A stretch of 64,000 bases of DNA from JAABRB01 sp963735025 (GTDB lineage Bacteria > Pseudomonadota > Gammaproteobacteria > Burkholderiales > SG8-39): assembly GCA_963735025.1 (NCBI GenBank), contig CAVTJG010000009.1, positions 744,001 to 808,000 of the forward strand, read 5' to 3'. The notes beneath the pieces were generated by a model, which was not told the DNA's origin, did not search any database, and worked only from the letters and a program-made list of their open reading frames with translations. Position numbers and translations under genes: made by a program. The first letter of the stretch is position 1. Every line of letters starts with the position of its first letter. This document shows positions 8,986 through 16,599 of this stretch, one piece after another.

Positions 8986-9411
8986 ATGGCAATCGTTCAG
9001 GAATTCAAGGAATTCGCAATCAAGGGCAACGTCATGGATCTCGCGATCGGCGTGATCATCGGCGGCGCGTTCGGCAAGATCGTGGATTCGGTAGTGAACG
9101 ATCTCATCATGCCGATCATCGGGCGCGTCACGGGCGGCCTGGATTTCTCGAACTACTTCCTGGCGCTGAAGGAAGTGCCCGCCGGAACGCCCATGACACT
9201 GGATGCGGTGAAAAAAGCCGGCGTTCCGGTCTTTGCCTACGGCAACTTCGTCACGATCGCGCTCTACTTCGTGATCCTCGCATTCATCATCTTCATGATG
9301 GTGAAGTGGATCAACAAGCTGAAGCGCGAGGCGCCCGCGGCCGCTGCGCCGGCCGCGCCGCCCGAAGAGGTGAAGCTGCTGCGCGAGATTCGCGATTCGT
9401 TGAAGAAGTGA
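8986..9411 (+). CDS. mscL: Large-conductance mechanosensitive channel
   Basis: The 141-residue channel shows the MscL hallmarks: an amphipathic N-terminus (MAIVQEFKEFAIKGNVMDLA), TM1 with the gate (GVIIGGAFGKIV), a periplasmic loop of about 40 residues, TM2 (VTIALYFVILAFIIFMMV), and a charged C-terminal helix ending KLLREIRDSLKK. Slightly longer than the usual 136 residues because of an Ala/Pro linker. It opens on membrane tension to release solutes during hypo-osmotic shock. Start ATG 8986 has a clear AGAAGGAG ribosome-binding site. Confidence 0.96.
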   Translation: MAIVQEFKEFAIKGNVMDLAIGVIIGGAFGKIVDSVVNDLIMPIIGRVTGGLDFSNYFLALKEVPAGTPMTLDAVKKAGVPVFAYGNFVTIALYFVILAFIIFMMVKWINKLKREAPAAAAPAAPPEEVKLLREIRDSLKK

Positions 9412-9448
9412 CGCGTCGCGCCCGCGTGGGCGGGCCAGCGCGCGATGT

Positions 9449-9509
9449 CGTCATCCCCGCGCAGGCGGGGACCCAGCGCACTGGAGTCCCGCCTGCGCGG
9501 GACTGACGG
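9449..9509. repeat. Long REP-type palindrome between convergent mscL and hemL
   Basis: The arm gtcatccccgcgcaggcg pairs with the downstream gcctgcgcgggactgac, forming a nearly perfect hairpin in the 112-bp gap between two convergent genes. It probably works as a bidirectional transcription block. Same repeat family as 3551, 4952 and 40669. Confidence 0.8.
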
Positions 9510-9523
9510 TCACCGGCGAAGAG

Positions 9524-10804
9524 TCACTGGTTGCCGAAAACTTCCTCGGCCACGCCGATCGTTTCGGCGATCTCGGTGTCCGTGTGCGCGGCGGACACGA
9601 AACCCGCCTCGTAAGCCGAGGGCGCGAAGTACACGCCCCGGTCCAGCGCGGCGTGGAAGAACCGGTTGAACGCGTCCTTGTCGCTCTCCATGACCTCCGC
9701 GAACGAGGTCGGCGGCTGCGCGCGGAAATAGAGCCCGAACATTCCGCCGGCGCTCTTTGCGGAGAAAGCGATGCCGCGTTTCTTCGCCGCGGCGGAGAGC
9801 CCTTCGACCAACGCCCGGGTGCGCTGGGACAACCGGTCGTAGAACCCCGGTTCCTGCACGATCTTCATGGTCGCGAGCCCGGCCGCCACCGCCACCGGAT
9901 TGCCCGAGAGCGTGCCGGCCTGGTACACCGGACCAAGCGGCGCGATGCGCTCCATGATGTCGCGCCGCCCGCCGAATGCGGCGACTGGCATGCCGCCGCC
10001 GATCACCTTGCCGAGCGTCGTGAGATCGGGCGTGATGCCGTAGCGGCCCTGCGCGCACGTGAGCCCCACCCGAAAACCGGTCATCACTTCGTCGAAGATC
10101 AGCACCGCGCCGTGCTGCGTGCAGAGCTCGCGCATGCGCCCGAGGAACTCCGGGGATCCTTCGACGAGATTCATGTTTCCCGCGATCGGTTCGACGATCA
10201 CGCCGGCGATCTCCTTGGCCATCGTCCGGAACGCATTCTCGAGTTGCGCAGTGTCGTTGAACGACAGCACGATCGTCTGGCCGGCGATCTCCGGCGGCAC
10301 GCCGGCCGAGCTCGGATTGCCGAATGTGAGCGCGCCCGAGCCCGCTTTCACGAGCAGGCTGTCGCCGTGGCCGTGATAGCAGCCCTCGAACTTGATGATC
10401 TTCGGCCGGCCCGTGAATCCGCGCGCGAGCCGCAGGGCCGTCATGGTCGCCTCGGTGCCCGAGCTCACCAGCCGCACGAGCGCCATGCTCGGAAGCAGCT
10501 TGCAGAGCAGCTCCGCCATCTCGATTTCGGCTTCGGTCGGCGCGCCGTACGAAAGCCCGCGACCCGCGGCCGCCTGTACCGCTTCCACGACCTGCAGCCG
10601 CGCATGGCCCACCACCGCGGTACCCCACGAGCCCATGTAATCGATGTACCGCTTGCCGTCGGCATCCCAGGTATGGGGGCCTTCGGCGCGCGCGATGAAG
10701 CGCGGCGCGCCGCCCACGGCGCGAAATGCGCGCACCGGTGAATTGACGCCGGCAGGAATGACCCGCTGGGCGCGGTCGAAAAGCGTGTCGTTGCGAGATG
10801 TCAT
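9524..10804 (-). CDS. hemL: Glutamate-1-semialdehyde 2,1-aminomutase
   Basis: The 426-residue class III PLP aminotransferase converts glutamate-1-semialdehyde to 5-aminolevulinate, the C5-pathway entry to haem. Visible features include the phosphate-binding SSGTEATMTALRLARG (about 115-130), GCYHGHGDSLL, the Asp of LIFDEVMTGFR, and the PLP lysine K266 in TLGKVIGGG. Length is the family norm. Its start overlaps the thiE stop by 4 bp (ATGA type), so thiD, thiE and hemL are probably co-transcribed on the minus strand. Confidence 0.96.
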   Translation of the reverse strand: MTSRNDTLFDRAQRVIPAGVNSPVRAFRAVGGAPRFIARAEGPHTWDADGKRYIDYMGSWGTAVVGHARLQVVEAVQAAAGRGLSYGAPTEAEIEMAELLCKLLPSMALVRLVSSGTEATMTALRLARGFTGRPKIIKFEGCYHGHGDSLLVKAGSGALTFGNPSSAGVPPEIAGQTIVLSFNDTAQLENAFRTMAKEIAGVIVEPIAGNMNLVEGSPEFLGRMRELCTQHGAVLIFDEVMTGFRVGLTCAQGRYGITPDLTTLGKVIGGGMPVAAFGGRRDIMERIAPLGPVYQAGTLSGNPVAVAAGLATMKIVQEPGFYDRLSQRTRALVEGLSAAAKKRGIAFSAKSAGGMFGLYFRAQPPTSFAEVMESDKDAFNRFFHAALDRGVYFAPSAYEAGFVSAAHTDTEIAETIGVAEEVFGNQ

Positions 10805-11433
10805 GGCGAGGGTCGTTCGAAGAGGCGTTGGAAATCGGATGCCCGGGCAGTCACGTCCGGGGCGTCAAAGACTGCGCTGATCACCGCGAGGGCATCGGCG
10901 CCGGCGGCGATCACCAGATGCGCATTCGCGGGGGTGATGCCTCCGATCGCGACGAGCGGCAGCCCGACCGCGCGGCGCGCTTCCGCGAACAGCGCGAGCG
11001 GTGCGCGCACCGCCCCGGGCTTCGTGGATGACGCGAACACGCTCCCGAACGCAACGTAGTCAGCGCCCGCTTCCTTCGCGGCGAGGGCGAGATCCAGACG
11101 GTTGTAGCACGATGCGCCGAGCAGCTTGTCCGGGCCGAGCCGCCGGCGCGCCGCGGCGAGATCGCCGTCCTCGGCGCCGAGATGCGCACCGTCCGCGCCT
11201 GCCTCATTTGCGATGTCGATGTCGTCGTTGATGACGAGCGGTGCATGGTGCGCGCGGCAAAGTTCCGCGAGCCCGCGCGCTTGTTCTCGGCGCAGCGCCC
11301 CGGTCGCGTGCTTGCTCCGGTATTGGATGGCGGCTGCGCCTCCGGCAAGTGCCGCGCGAACGAGGGTGAGGAGCCGATCGGTGTCCGGCTCCTCTGGCGT
11401 GATCGCATACAGGCCGCGTGGCAGCAATCGCAT
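10801..11433 (-). CDS. thiE: Thiamine-phosphate synthase
   Basis: The 210-residue TIM-barrel enzyme joins hydroxymethylpyrimidine pyrophosphate and thiazole phosphate to make thiamine phosphate. The pattern GGAAAIQYRSKHA, LVINDDIDIA, DGAHLGAEDGD and FGSVFASSTKPGA is typical of ThiE. It lies between thiD (3-bp gap) and hemL (4-bp overlap), indicating translational coupling. I looked for a TPP riboswitch upstream of the operon and did not find one. Confidence 0.94.
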   Translation of the reverse strand: MRLLPRGLYAITPEEPDTDRLLTLVRAALAGGAAAIQYRSKHATGALRREQARGLAELCRAHHAPLVINDDIDIANEAGADGAHLGAEDGDLAAARRRLGPDKLLGASCYNRLDLALAAKEAGADYVAFGSVFASSTKPGAVRAPLALFAEARRAVGLPLVAIGGITPANAHLVIAAGADALAVISAVFDAPDVTARASDFQRLFERPSP

Positions 11434-11436
11434 GAA

Positions 11437-12273
11437 TCAATTCTCGCGCGGCGGCTCGTCGGAGTCGTCGACCGTGCGCGCCCAGAAGAAGCGGTCGGGG
11501 ATGAGCTGGCCCATGCCCGGACGGAAAGCGGCGCGCAGCGCCTGCCACGTGTACTCCTGTGCCTCGCGGACGGCCTCCGGCACCTCCAGACCGTTCGCGA
11601 GCGTCGCGGCGATCGCAGACGCAAGCGTACAGCCCGAGCCGTGGTAGCTCCCCGGCAGGCGCTCCCACTCGTCGGAGCGCACGAGCCCGTCCTCGCCGTA
11701 GAGCGTGTTCACGACTCCGGGCGTGCCGTCGTGGGTGCCGGTGATGAGCACGTATTCCGCGCCGAGCTCGAGCAGGCGCGCAGCGCAATCTGCAAGCGGA
11801 AAGTCGTCGTCGTCGTCCGCCTGCACCAGCCGCCGCGCCTCGATACTGTTCGGCGTGAGCACGGTTGTCTGCGGGACGAGGAGCTCGCGCATGGCGGCGA
11901 TCACGTCTTCCGTGGCGAGATCGTCACCCCGGCCCGAGGCGAGCACGGGGTCGAAGACGAGGGGCACGTCCGGGTAGTCCGAAACGACCTCGGCGATGGC
12001 GGCCACGTTCTCGACGCTGCCTACCATGCCGATCTTGAATGCAGCGACCGCCATATCCTCCAGGAGGCTGCGGGCCTGATCGACCACCCATTCCGCGTCG
12101 ATCGGCATCGACTGCTGAACGCCGGCGGTGTCCTGAACCGTGAGCGCGGTCACCACCGAGAGGCCATGGCAGCCCAGCGAGCCGAGGGTCAGCAGGTCGG
12201 CTTGCAGACCGGCGCCCGAGGTCGGGTCCGAGCCGGCAAACACCAGAACGAGTGGTGGCGCGGGGAGAAGCAT
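11437..12273 (-). CDS. thiD: Hydroxymethylpyrimidine/phosphomethylpyrimidine kinase
   Basis: The 278-residue ribokinase-fold enzyme phosphorylates HMP twice to give the pyrimidine substrate of ThiE. Recognisable motifs are FAGSDPTSGAGLQADL near the N-terminus, VFDPVLASGRGD, and the anion-hole/catalytic GSGCTLASAIAATLANG near the C-terminus. First gene of the minus-strand thiD-thiE-hemL unit. On the minus strand a TAAAAT hexamer (12334-12339) about 60 bp upstream could be its -10 element. Confidence 0.94.
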   Translation of the reverse strand: MLLPAPPLVLVFAGSDPTSGAGLQADLLTLGSLGCHGLSVVTALTVQDTAGVQQSMPIDAEWVVDQARSLLEDMAVAAFKIGMVGSVENVAAIAEVVSDYPDVPLVFDPVLASGRGDDLATEDVIAAMRELLVPQTTVLTPNSIEARRLVQADDDDDFPLADCAARLLELGAEYVLITGTHDGTPGVVNTLYGEDGLVRSDEWERLPGSYHGSGCTLASAIAATLANGLEVPEAVREAQEYTWQALRAAFRPGMGQLIPDRFFWARTVDDSDEPPREN

Positions 12274-12357
12274 CGGGGCGGCCCGACGGACCGAGTGGCG
12301 AGCGGCCGCTGCCGCAAGGTAAGATGTGCGCCGATTTTAGCCCAAACCATTGGTGAT

Positions 12358-12543
12358 ATGACGGAAACTGCTCAAAAGTCGAAGACTTGGATGTGCCTGA
12401 TCTGCGGATTCCTCTATGATGAAGCAGCCGGATTGCCCGAAGAGGGCATTGCGCCCGGCACGCGCTGGGAAGACGTTCCCCTCAACTGGACGTGCCCAGA
12501 GTGCGGGGCCCGGAAGGACGACTTCGAAATGGTGGAGATCTGA
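12358..12543 (+). CDS. Rubredoxin
   Basis: The 61-residue electron carrier has the Fe(Cys)4 site in its usual spacing: C13 and C16 (MCLICGFLYDEA) and C46 and C49 (NWTCPECGARKDDFE). ATG 12358 gives the standard length; the frame is open far upstream but that extension is antisense to thiD and thiE. The gene is divergent from thiD with 84 bp between. Rubredoxin beside thiD/hemL and ahead of pilG is a recurrent betaproteobacterial arrangement. The redox partner is not evident here. Confidence 0.94.
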   Translation: MTETAQKSKTWMCLICGFLYDEAAGLPEEGIAPGTRWEDVPLNWTCPECGARKDDFEMVEI

Positions 12544-12735
12544 CCTGCGGGCGGTCCCCCCGCCCCAATTCCCCGACCGAGGCGCTTTTCACACTTCAGA
12601 AACTGCGTTAAAAAGTTGTCCGAAGCTATGATTCCCACATAGCCATTCGGCCCGGCCGTCCATTAGAATTCCTCGACGCGCTAGCCTTGCGCGGGGGTGG
12701 AGTTTCCCCGCTGCGGGCCGAACAGGAGACTCCGA

Positions 12736-13134
12736 GTGGGCGATACGGCCAATAGTCTTGACGGGACCAAGGTGATGGTGATCGATGACTCGAACACCAT
12801 TCGCCGCAGCGCTGAAATTTTCCTGATGCAAGCCGGATGCAAGGTGATCCTTGCCGAGGACGGCTTCGACGCGCTCGCGAAGATCAGCGACCATCAGCCC
12901 GACATCGTCTTCTGCGACATCATGATGCCGCGCCTGGACGGCTATCAGACCTGCGCGTTGATCAAGAAGAATCCGCGCTTCGCCCAGACACCCGTGATCA
13001 TGCTCTCGTCCAAGGACGGTCTATTCGACCGGGCGCGCGGCCGCATGGTCGGATCCGACGAGTACCTGACCAAGCCGTTCACGAAGGACAGCCTGTTGAA
13101 AACCGTCGGCGCGCACACGCCCAGCCGGGTCTGA
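12736..13134 (+). CDS. pilG: Twitching-motility response regulator PilG
   Basis: The 132-residue single receiver domain has the acidic pair in VMVIDDSNTIRRS, the phospho-acceptor Asp in IVFCDIMMPRLDG, and Lys in YLTKPFTKD. PilG is a CheY-like target of the Chp kinase and promotes pilus extension/cAMP signalling in Pseudomonas. GTG at 12736 is chosen because AACAGGAGAC lies just upstream and the extra N-terminal residues of the longer frame are not conserved. First gene of pilG-pilH-pilI-pilJ-chpA; 12544-12735 should hold the promoter. Confidence 0.93.
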   Translation: MGDTANSLDGTKVMVIDDSNTIRRSAEIFLMQAGCKVILAEDGFDALAKISDHQPDIVFCDIMMPRLDGYQTCALIKKNPRFAQTPVIMLSSKDGLFDRARGRMVGSDEYLTKPFTKDSLLKTVGAHTPSRV

Positions 13135-13154
13135 GATTCTAGGAGAAGCACGCC

Positions 13155-13520
13155 ATGACCGTTAACAAGATCCTGGTCGTCGATGATTCGCCGACCGACC
13201 GCCAGTTCATGACGGAGACCCTGTCGAAAAAGGGTTACAAGGTGGTCACTGCGGATAGCGGCGAGGCGGCCGTCGAAAAAGCGAAGACCGAATTGCCCGA
13301 CCTGATCCTGATGGACGTGGTCATGCCGGGACTGAACGGCTACCAGGCCACGCGTGCCATCACACGCGACGAGAAGACTAAGCACATTCCAGTGATCATG
13401 TGCACGAGCAAGGGTGCCGATACCGACAAGATCTGGGGAATGCGACAGGGCGCGCTCGACTACCTCGTGAAGCCCGTGGATCCGCAGCAGCTGCTCGCGA
13501 AAATCGCGACGCTCAACTAA
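13155..13520 (+). CDS. pilH: Twitching-motility response regulator PilH
   Basis: The 121-residue receiver domain has ILVVDDSPTDRQF, the phospho-Asp in LILMDVVMPGLNGYQ, and DYLVKPVD. PilH is the second CheY-like output of the Chp system, thought to act as a phosphate sink or to bias toward PilT-driven retraction. It sits 20 bp after pilG with an AGGAG Shine-Dalgarno sequence. Confidence 0.93.
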   Translation: MTVNKILVVDDSPTDRQFMTETLSKKGYKVVTADSGEAAVEKAKTELPDLILMDVVMPGLNGYQATRAITRDEKTKHIPVIMCTSKGADTDKIWGMRQGALDYLVKPVDPQQLLAKIATLN

Positions 13521-13551
13521 CGACCGTAATCACCGGACGCGCTATTCGGCC

Positions 13552-14064
13552 ATGGCGAAACGAATCAGCCTGCGCGAGTTCCAGCAGAATCTCGTGCACC
13601 GCCTGGGCGAGGCGGCGATCTCCACGGAGGCGCCGTCGGCACGCCTTGGCGTGGAGGTGGGCGGCGAGAAATGGCTCATGCGCCTCGAAGAGGCAGGTGA
13701 AGTGATGCCGGTTCCCCCGATCGCGCCCGTGCCGCTCATGCGCTCGTGGTATCGCGGGTTGACCAATATTCGCGGCAATCTCTATAGCGTCGTCGACTTC
13801 GCCGCGTTCCAGGGCGGGATGGACACGCCGATCACGCCGGAAAGCCGCCTGATTCTGGTGGCGGACCGTTACAGCATGGGCGCCGCTTTGCTGGTGGGGC
13901 GCATGCTCGGCCTGCGCAACATCAGCGCGCTAGAACGCCAGGCGGACACCCCGCAACACATCTGGGTGAGTGGCTGCTATCGCGACGGCGATGGGGAACT
14001 GTGGCGGGAGCTCGGCATGTCCGAGCTGTTGTTCGACAACGATTTCTTGCAGGCGGGCGTGTAG
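13552..14064 (+). CDS. pilI: CheW-like adaptor PilI
   Basis: The 170-residue CheW-domain protein (hydrophobic core WYRGLTNIRGNLYSVVDF; RLILVADRYSMGAALLVG) links the PilJ receptor to the ChpA kinase. Its place between pilH and pilJ supports the assignment. No enzymatic residues are expected. Confidence 0.9.
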   Translation: MAKRISLREFQQNLVHRLGEAAISTEAPSARLGVEVGGEKWLMRLEEAGEVMPVPPIAPVPLMRSWYRGLTNIRGNLYSVVDFAAFQGGMDTPITPESRLILVADRYSMGAALLVGRMLGLRNISALERQADTPQHIWVSGCYRDGDGELWRELGMSELLFDNDFLQAGV

Positions 14065-14180
14065 CCGCCGACACATCCGATCGATTCAAAAGGGGTTAAT
14101 CGCGTCGCGTCCCGCCCGGTTTTACGGGCCTCCGCTCCGAGAGGGCTGGCCGCGATGCAGATGAAGGGCTAGGGGGTTAC

Positions 14181-16361
14181 ATGGCAGTCAAGCTATCCGC
14201 ACTGAACTTGCCGTTCGGCAAAGGCAAGCCCGAGGCCAAACCGGCCGAACGCAAGGTCGCCGCGAAGCGGCCGACGAAGGCGGCGCCGGATGCGCCGGGA
14301 CGCGCGGCCGGTGCCGCGCGTGTCGCCAAGCTCGGGGGCATGGCGATCTCGCGCCAGACCCAGGTGCTGGCGGTGTTGCTCGTCGTTTTTACCGCGGCCG
14401 CCGTAGTGCTCACGTTTTTCCAGCTGCAAGGAGCGACCCAGCACGCGTCACAGATCTCCGCGACCGGCCAGATGGCGGTGCTGTCGCAGCGCATCGCAAA
14501 CGAGTCGCAGCAGGCCCTGCAGGGCAATTCGGCGTCCTTCGCCCGACTGCGCGACAGCCGCGAGCGATTTGGTCTCCTGCTCACCTCCCTGGTCAACGGC
14601 GGTGAAGTGGGCGGCCTGCAATTGCCCGCCGCCTCACAAGGCGATCTCGCAGCCATCGAGAGAGTGAAGGCGATCTGGGAAAAGACCAATCGCGGCGCGG
14701 GGCTGATGATCAGCCAGGAAAAGAACCTGGTCACCCTCGGTCAAGCGGTCAAGACGATCAACAACGATAACCCCACTTTGCTCGATCTCGCCGAGCAGGT
14801 TGCGGCGCTCAAGCTGCAGACGCAGTCCTCTTCCCGCGAGATCTCGCTTGCCGGACAGCTGGTGATGCTGACGCAGCGGATGGCAAAGAATGCGAACACG
14901 CTGCTTGCATCTGACGTCGTCGACCCGGAGGTGACGTTCCTGCTGGGCAAGGATTCCAACACGTTCCGGGACGTGCTCCAGGGGCTGACCAAGGGCAGCG
15001 ACTCGCTGCGAATTCCGGCGGCGCGCGACACCGAGACACTCGAGAAGCTGCGCGAGCTCGACGGGGCCTACGCGAAGTTCCGTCTGTCGATCAACGCGAT
15101 TCTCAGCAGCCTGCAGCCGCTGGTGAACGCGAAGCGCGCGGGCGCCCAGGTCGTGCAGGATTCTGCCGCCTTGCTCGGCGCCGTGAATGAGTTGGAGCAG
15201 CGCTTCCAGGGTTCGCGCGGCGACCAGACACTCTATCTGGCGGCCATCGCGCTTTCGATCCTGCTCGTCCTCCTATGCGCGGGCATGATCGCCAAGGCTT
15301 ACCTGGGCGAGAACCGCCGGCGGCGCGACGACAGCGAGCGTTTGCGTGAGGATGCTGAACGGGTGAACAAATCCAATCAGGAGGCGATTCTGCGCCTCAT
15401 GAACGAGATGGGCAGCCTGGCGGACGGCGACCTGACCGTGCAGGCCACGGTGACCGAGGACATCACCGGTGCGATTGCCGACTCGGTGAACTACACGATT
15501 GAGGAACTTAAGGGCCTCGTCGGCCGGATCAACAGCGCGGCGGCCCAGGTGACGAACGCCACCGAATCCGCCCAGCAGACATCGGTGAAGCTCCTGCAGG
15601 CTGCGGAGAAGCAGTCGCGCGAGATTCAGGAAGCAAGTGCGTCGGTGTTGAAGATGGCTCGCGCCATTAACGAAGTGTCTGCGAGCGCGTCCAAGTCAGT
15701 GAGCGTCGCGCGCCAGTCTCTCGGCGCCGCGCAAAAGGGCCAGGAGGCGGTGCAGAACTCGATCGCCGGCATGAACGACATTCGCGACCAGATCCAGGAC
15801 ACTGCAAAGCGGATCAAGCGGCTCGGCGAATCCTCGCAGCAGATCGGCGAGATCGTCGAACTGATCTCGGACATTACCGAGCAGACCAACGTGCTCGCGC
15901 TGAACGCCGCCATTCAGGCCGCATCGGCCGGTGAAGCGGGTCGCGGATTCACGGTCGTTGCGGAAGAGGTGCAGCGGCTGGCGGAACGCTCCGGCGAGGC
16001 GACCAAGCAGATCGGCGCGATCGTGAAGACGATTCAGACCGACACGGGCGACGCGGTGGCCGCCATGGAGAAATCGACGCAGGGCGTGGTCGACGGGGCG
16101 CGCCTGTCGGACAACGCGGGTCAGGCACTGGGCGAGATCGGCGAGGTGTCGCGCCGGCTCGCGCAGCTGATTGAGGAGATCTCGGTCACCGCGCAGGCGC
16201 AGGCGCAGGCCGCCGGCGTTGTCGCGACGTCCATGCAGGACATTCTGAACATCACCCGCCAGACGACCGAGGGCACGAAGCAGACTGCGGTCTCGATCGG
16301 CCAGCTCGCCAAGCTTGCGCAAGAACTGAAAGGCTCAGTGGCGAACTTCAAGCTGCAATAG
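14181..16361 (+). CDS. pilJ: Type IV pilus methyl-accepting chemotaxis protein PilJ
   Basis: The 726-residue receptor has a basic cytoplasmic N-terminus of about 55 residues, TM1 (VLAVLLVVFTAAAVVLTFF), a periplasmic region with two PilJ-type sensor repeats (AVLSQRIANESQQAL and LVMLTQRMAKNANTL), TM2 (LYLAAIALSILLVLLCAGM about 350-370), HAMP, and a signalling domain. The hairpin tip is EQTNVLALNAAIQAASAGEA. PilJ is the input receptor of the Chp pathway, sensing surface contact or pilin state. GTTAC-ATG start with AGGGGG just upstream. It is followed by a 238-bp gap before the kinase. Confidence 0.94.
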   Translation: MAVKLSALNLPFGKGKPEAKPAERKVAAKRPTKAAPDAPGRAAGAARVAKLGGMAISRQTQVLAVLLVVFTAAAVVLTFFQLQGATQHASQISATGQMAVLSQRIANESQQALQGNSASFARLRDSRERFGLLLTSLVNGGEVGGLQLPAASQGDLAAIERVKAIWEKTNRGAGLMISQEKNLVTLGQAVKTINNDNPTLLDLAEQVAALKLQTQSSSREISLAGQLVMLTQRMAKNANTLLASDVVDPEVTFLLGKDSNTFRDVLQGLTKGSDSLRIPAARDTETLEKLRELDGAYAKFRLSINAILSSLQPLVNAKRAGAQVVQDSAALLGAVNELEQRFQGSRGDQTLYLAAIALSILLVLLCAGMIAKAYLGENRRRRDDSERLREDAERVNKSNQEAILRLMNEMGSLADGDLTVQATVTEDITGAIADSVNYTIEELKGLVGRINSAAAQVTNATESAQQTSVKLLQAAEKQSREIQEASASVLKMARAINEVSASASKSVSVARQSLGAAQKGQEAVQNSIAGMNDIRDQIQDTAKRIKRLGESSQQIGEIVELISDITEQTNVLALNAAIQAASAGEAGRGFTVVAEEVQRLAERSGEATKQIGAIVKTIQTDTGDAVAAMEKSTQGVVDGARLSDNAGQALGEIGEVSRRLAQLIEEISVTAQAQAQAAGVVATSMQDILNITRQTTEGTKQTAVSIGQLAKLAQELKGSVANFKLQ

Positions 16362-16451
16362 CGAGGCCACGAGACCGCGACGCAGAATCCGCAGAACACG
16401 AAACCGCTTGGTCGGCCATGCAACGCAGGCGCTCGCAAACGAATGGATTTG

Positions 16452-16515
16452 CAAGGGAGCTCGCTCCCTTGTTCGTTCGGGGGATATGCAGGGGGCGGCT
16501 CCCCTTGTTCGTCAA
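16452..16515 (+). repeat. Palindromic repeat, copy A of the GGGGGATATACAAGGGG family
   Basis: Two hairpins lie in series: gcaagggagctcgctccctt, then a core related to TGGGGGATATACAAGGGG (here cgggggatatgcaggggg) closing with ctccccttgttcg. Related copies lie at 23775-23817, 55171-55214 and 60585-60683. In the pilJ-chpA gap; no duplicated gene end was found around this copy. Confidence 0.6.
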
Positions 16516-16599
16516 AAGGCATTTTTTGAGGGTCCCCCCGGGGCAGTACCGCAGTCCGACTGAATGCGATCGAGCGATAGTGAGAGGAGTGGTTTAACA

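Noticed and set aside
11182..12357. Long N-terminal extension of the rubredoxin frame
   Set aside because: It is antisense to thiE and thiD; the four Cys and normal length are reached from ATG 12358.
12274..12357. Possible TPP riboswitch upstream of thiD
   Set aside because: The 84-bp gap lacks the conserved CUGAGA and ACCUGA elements on the minus strand.
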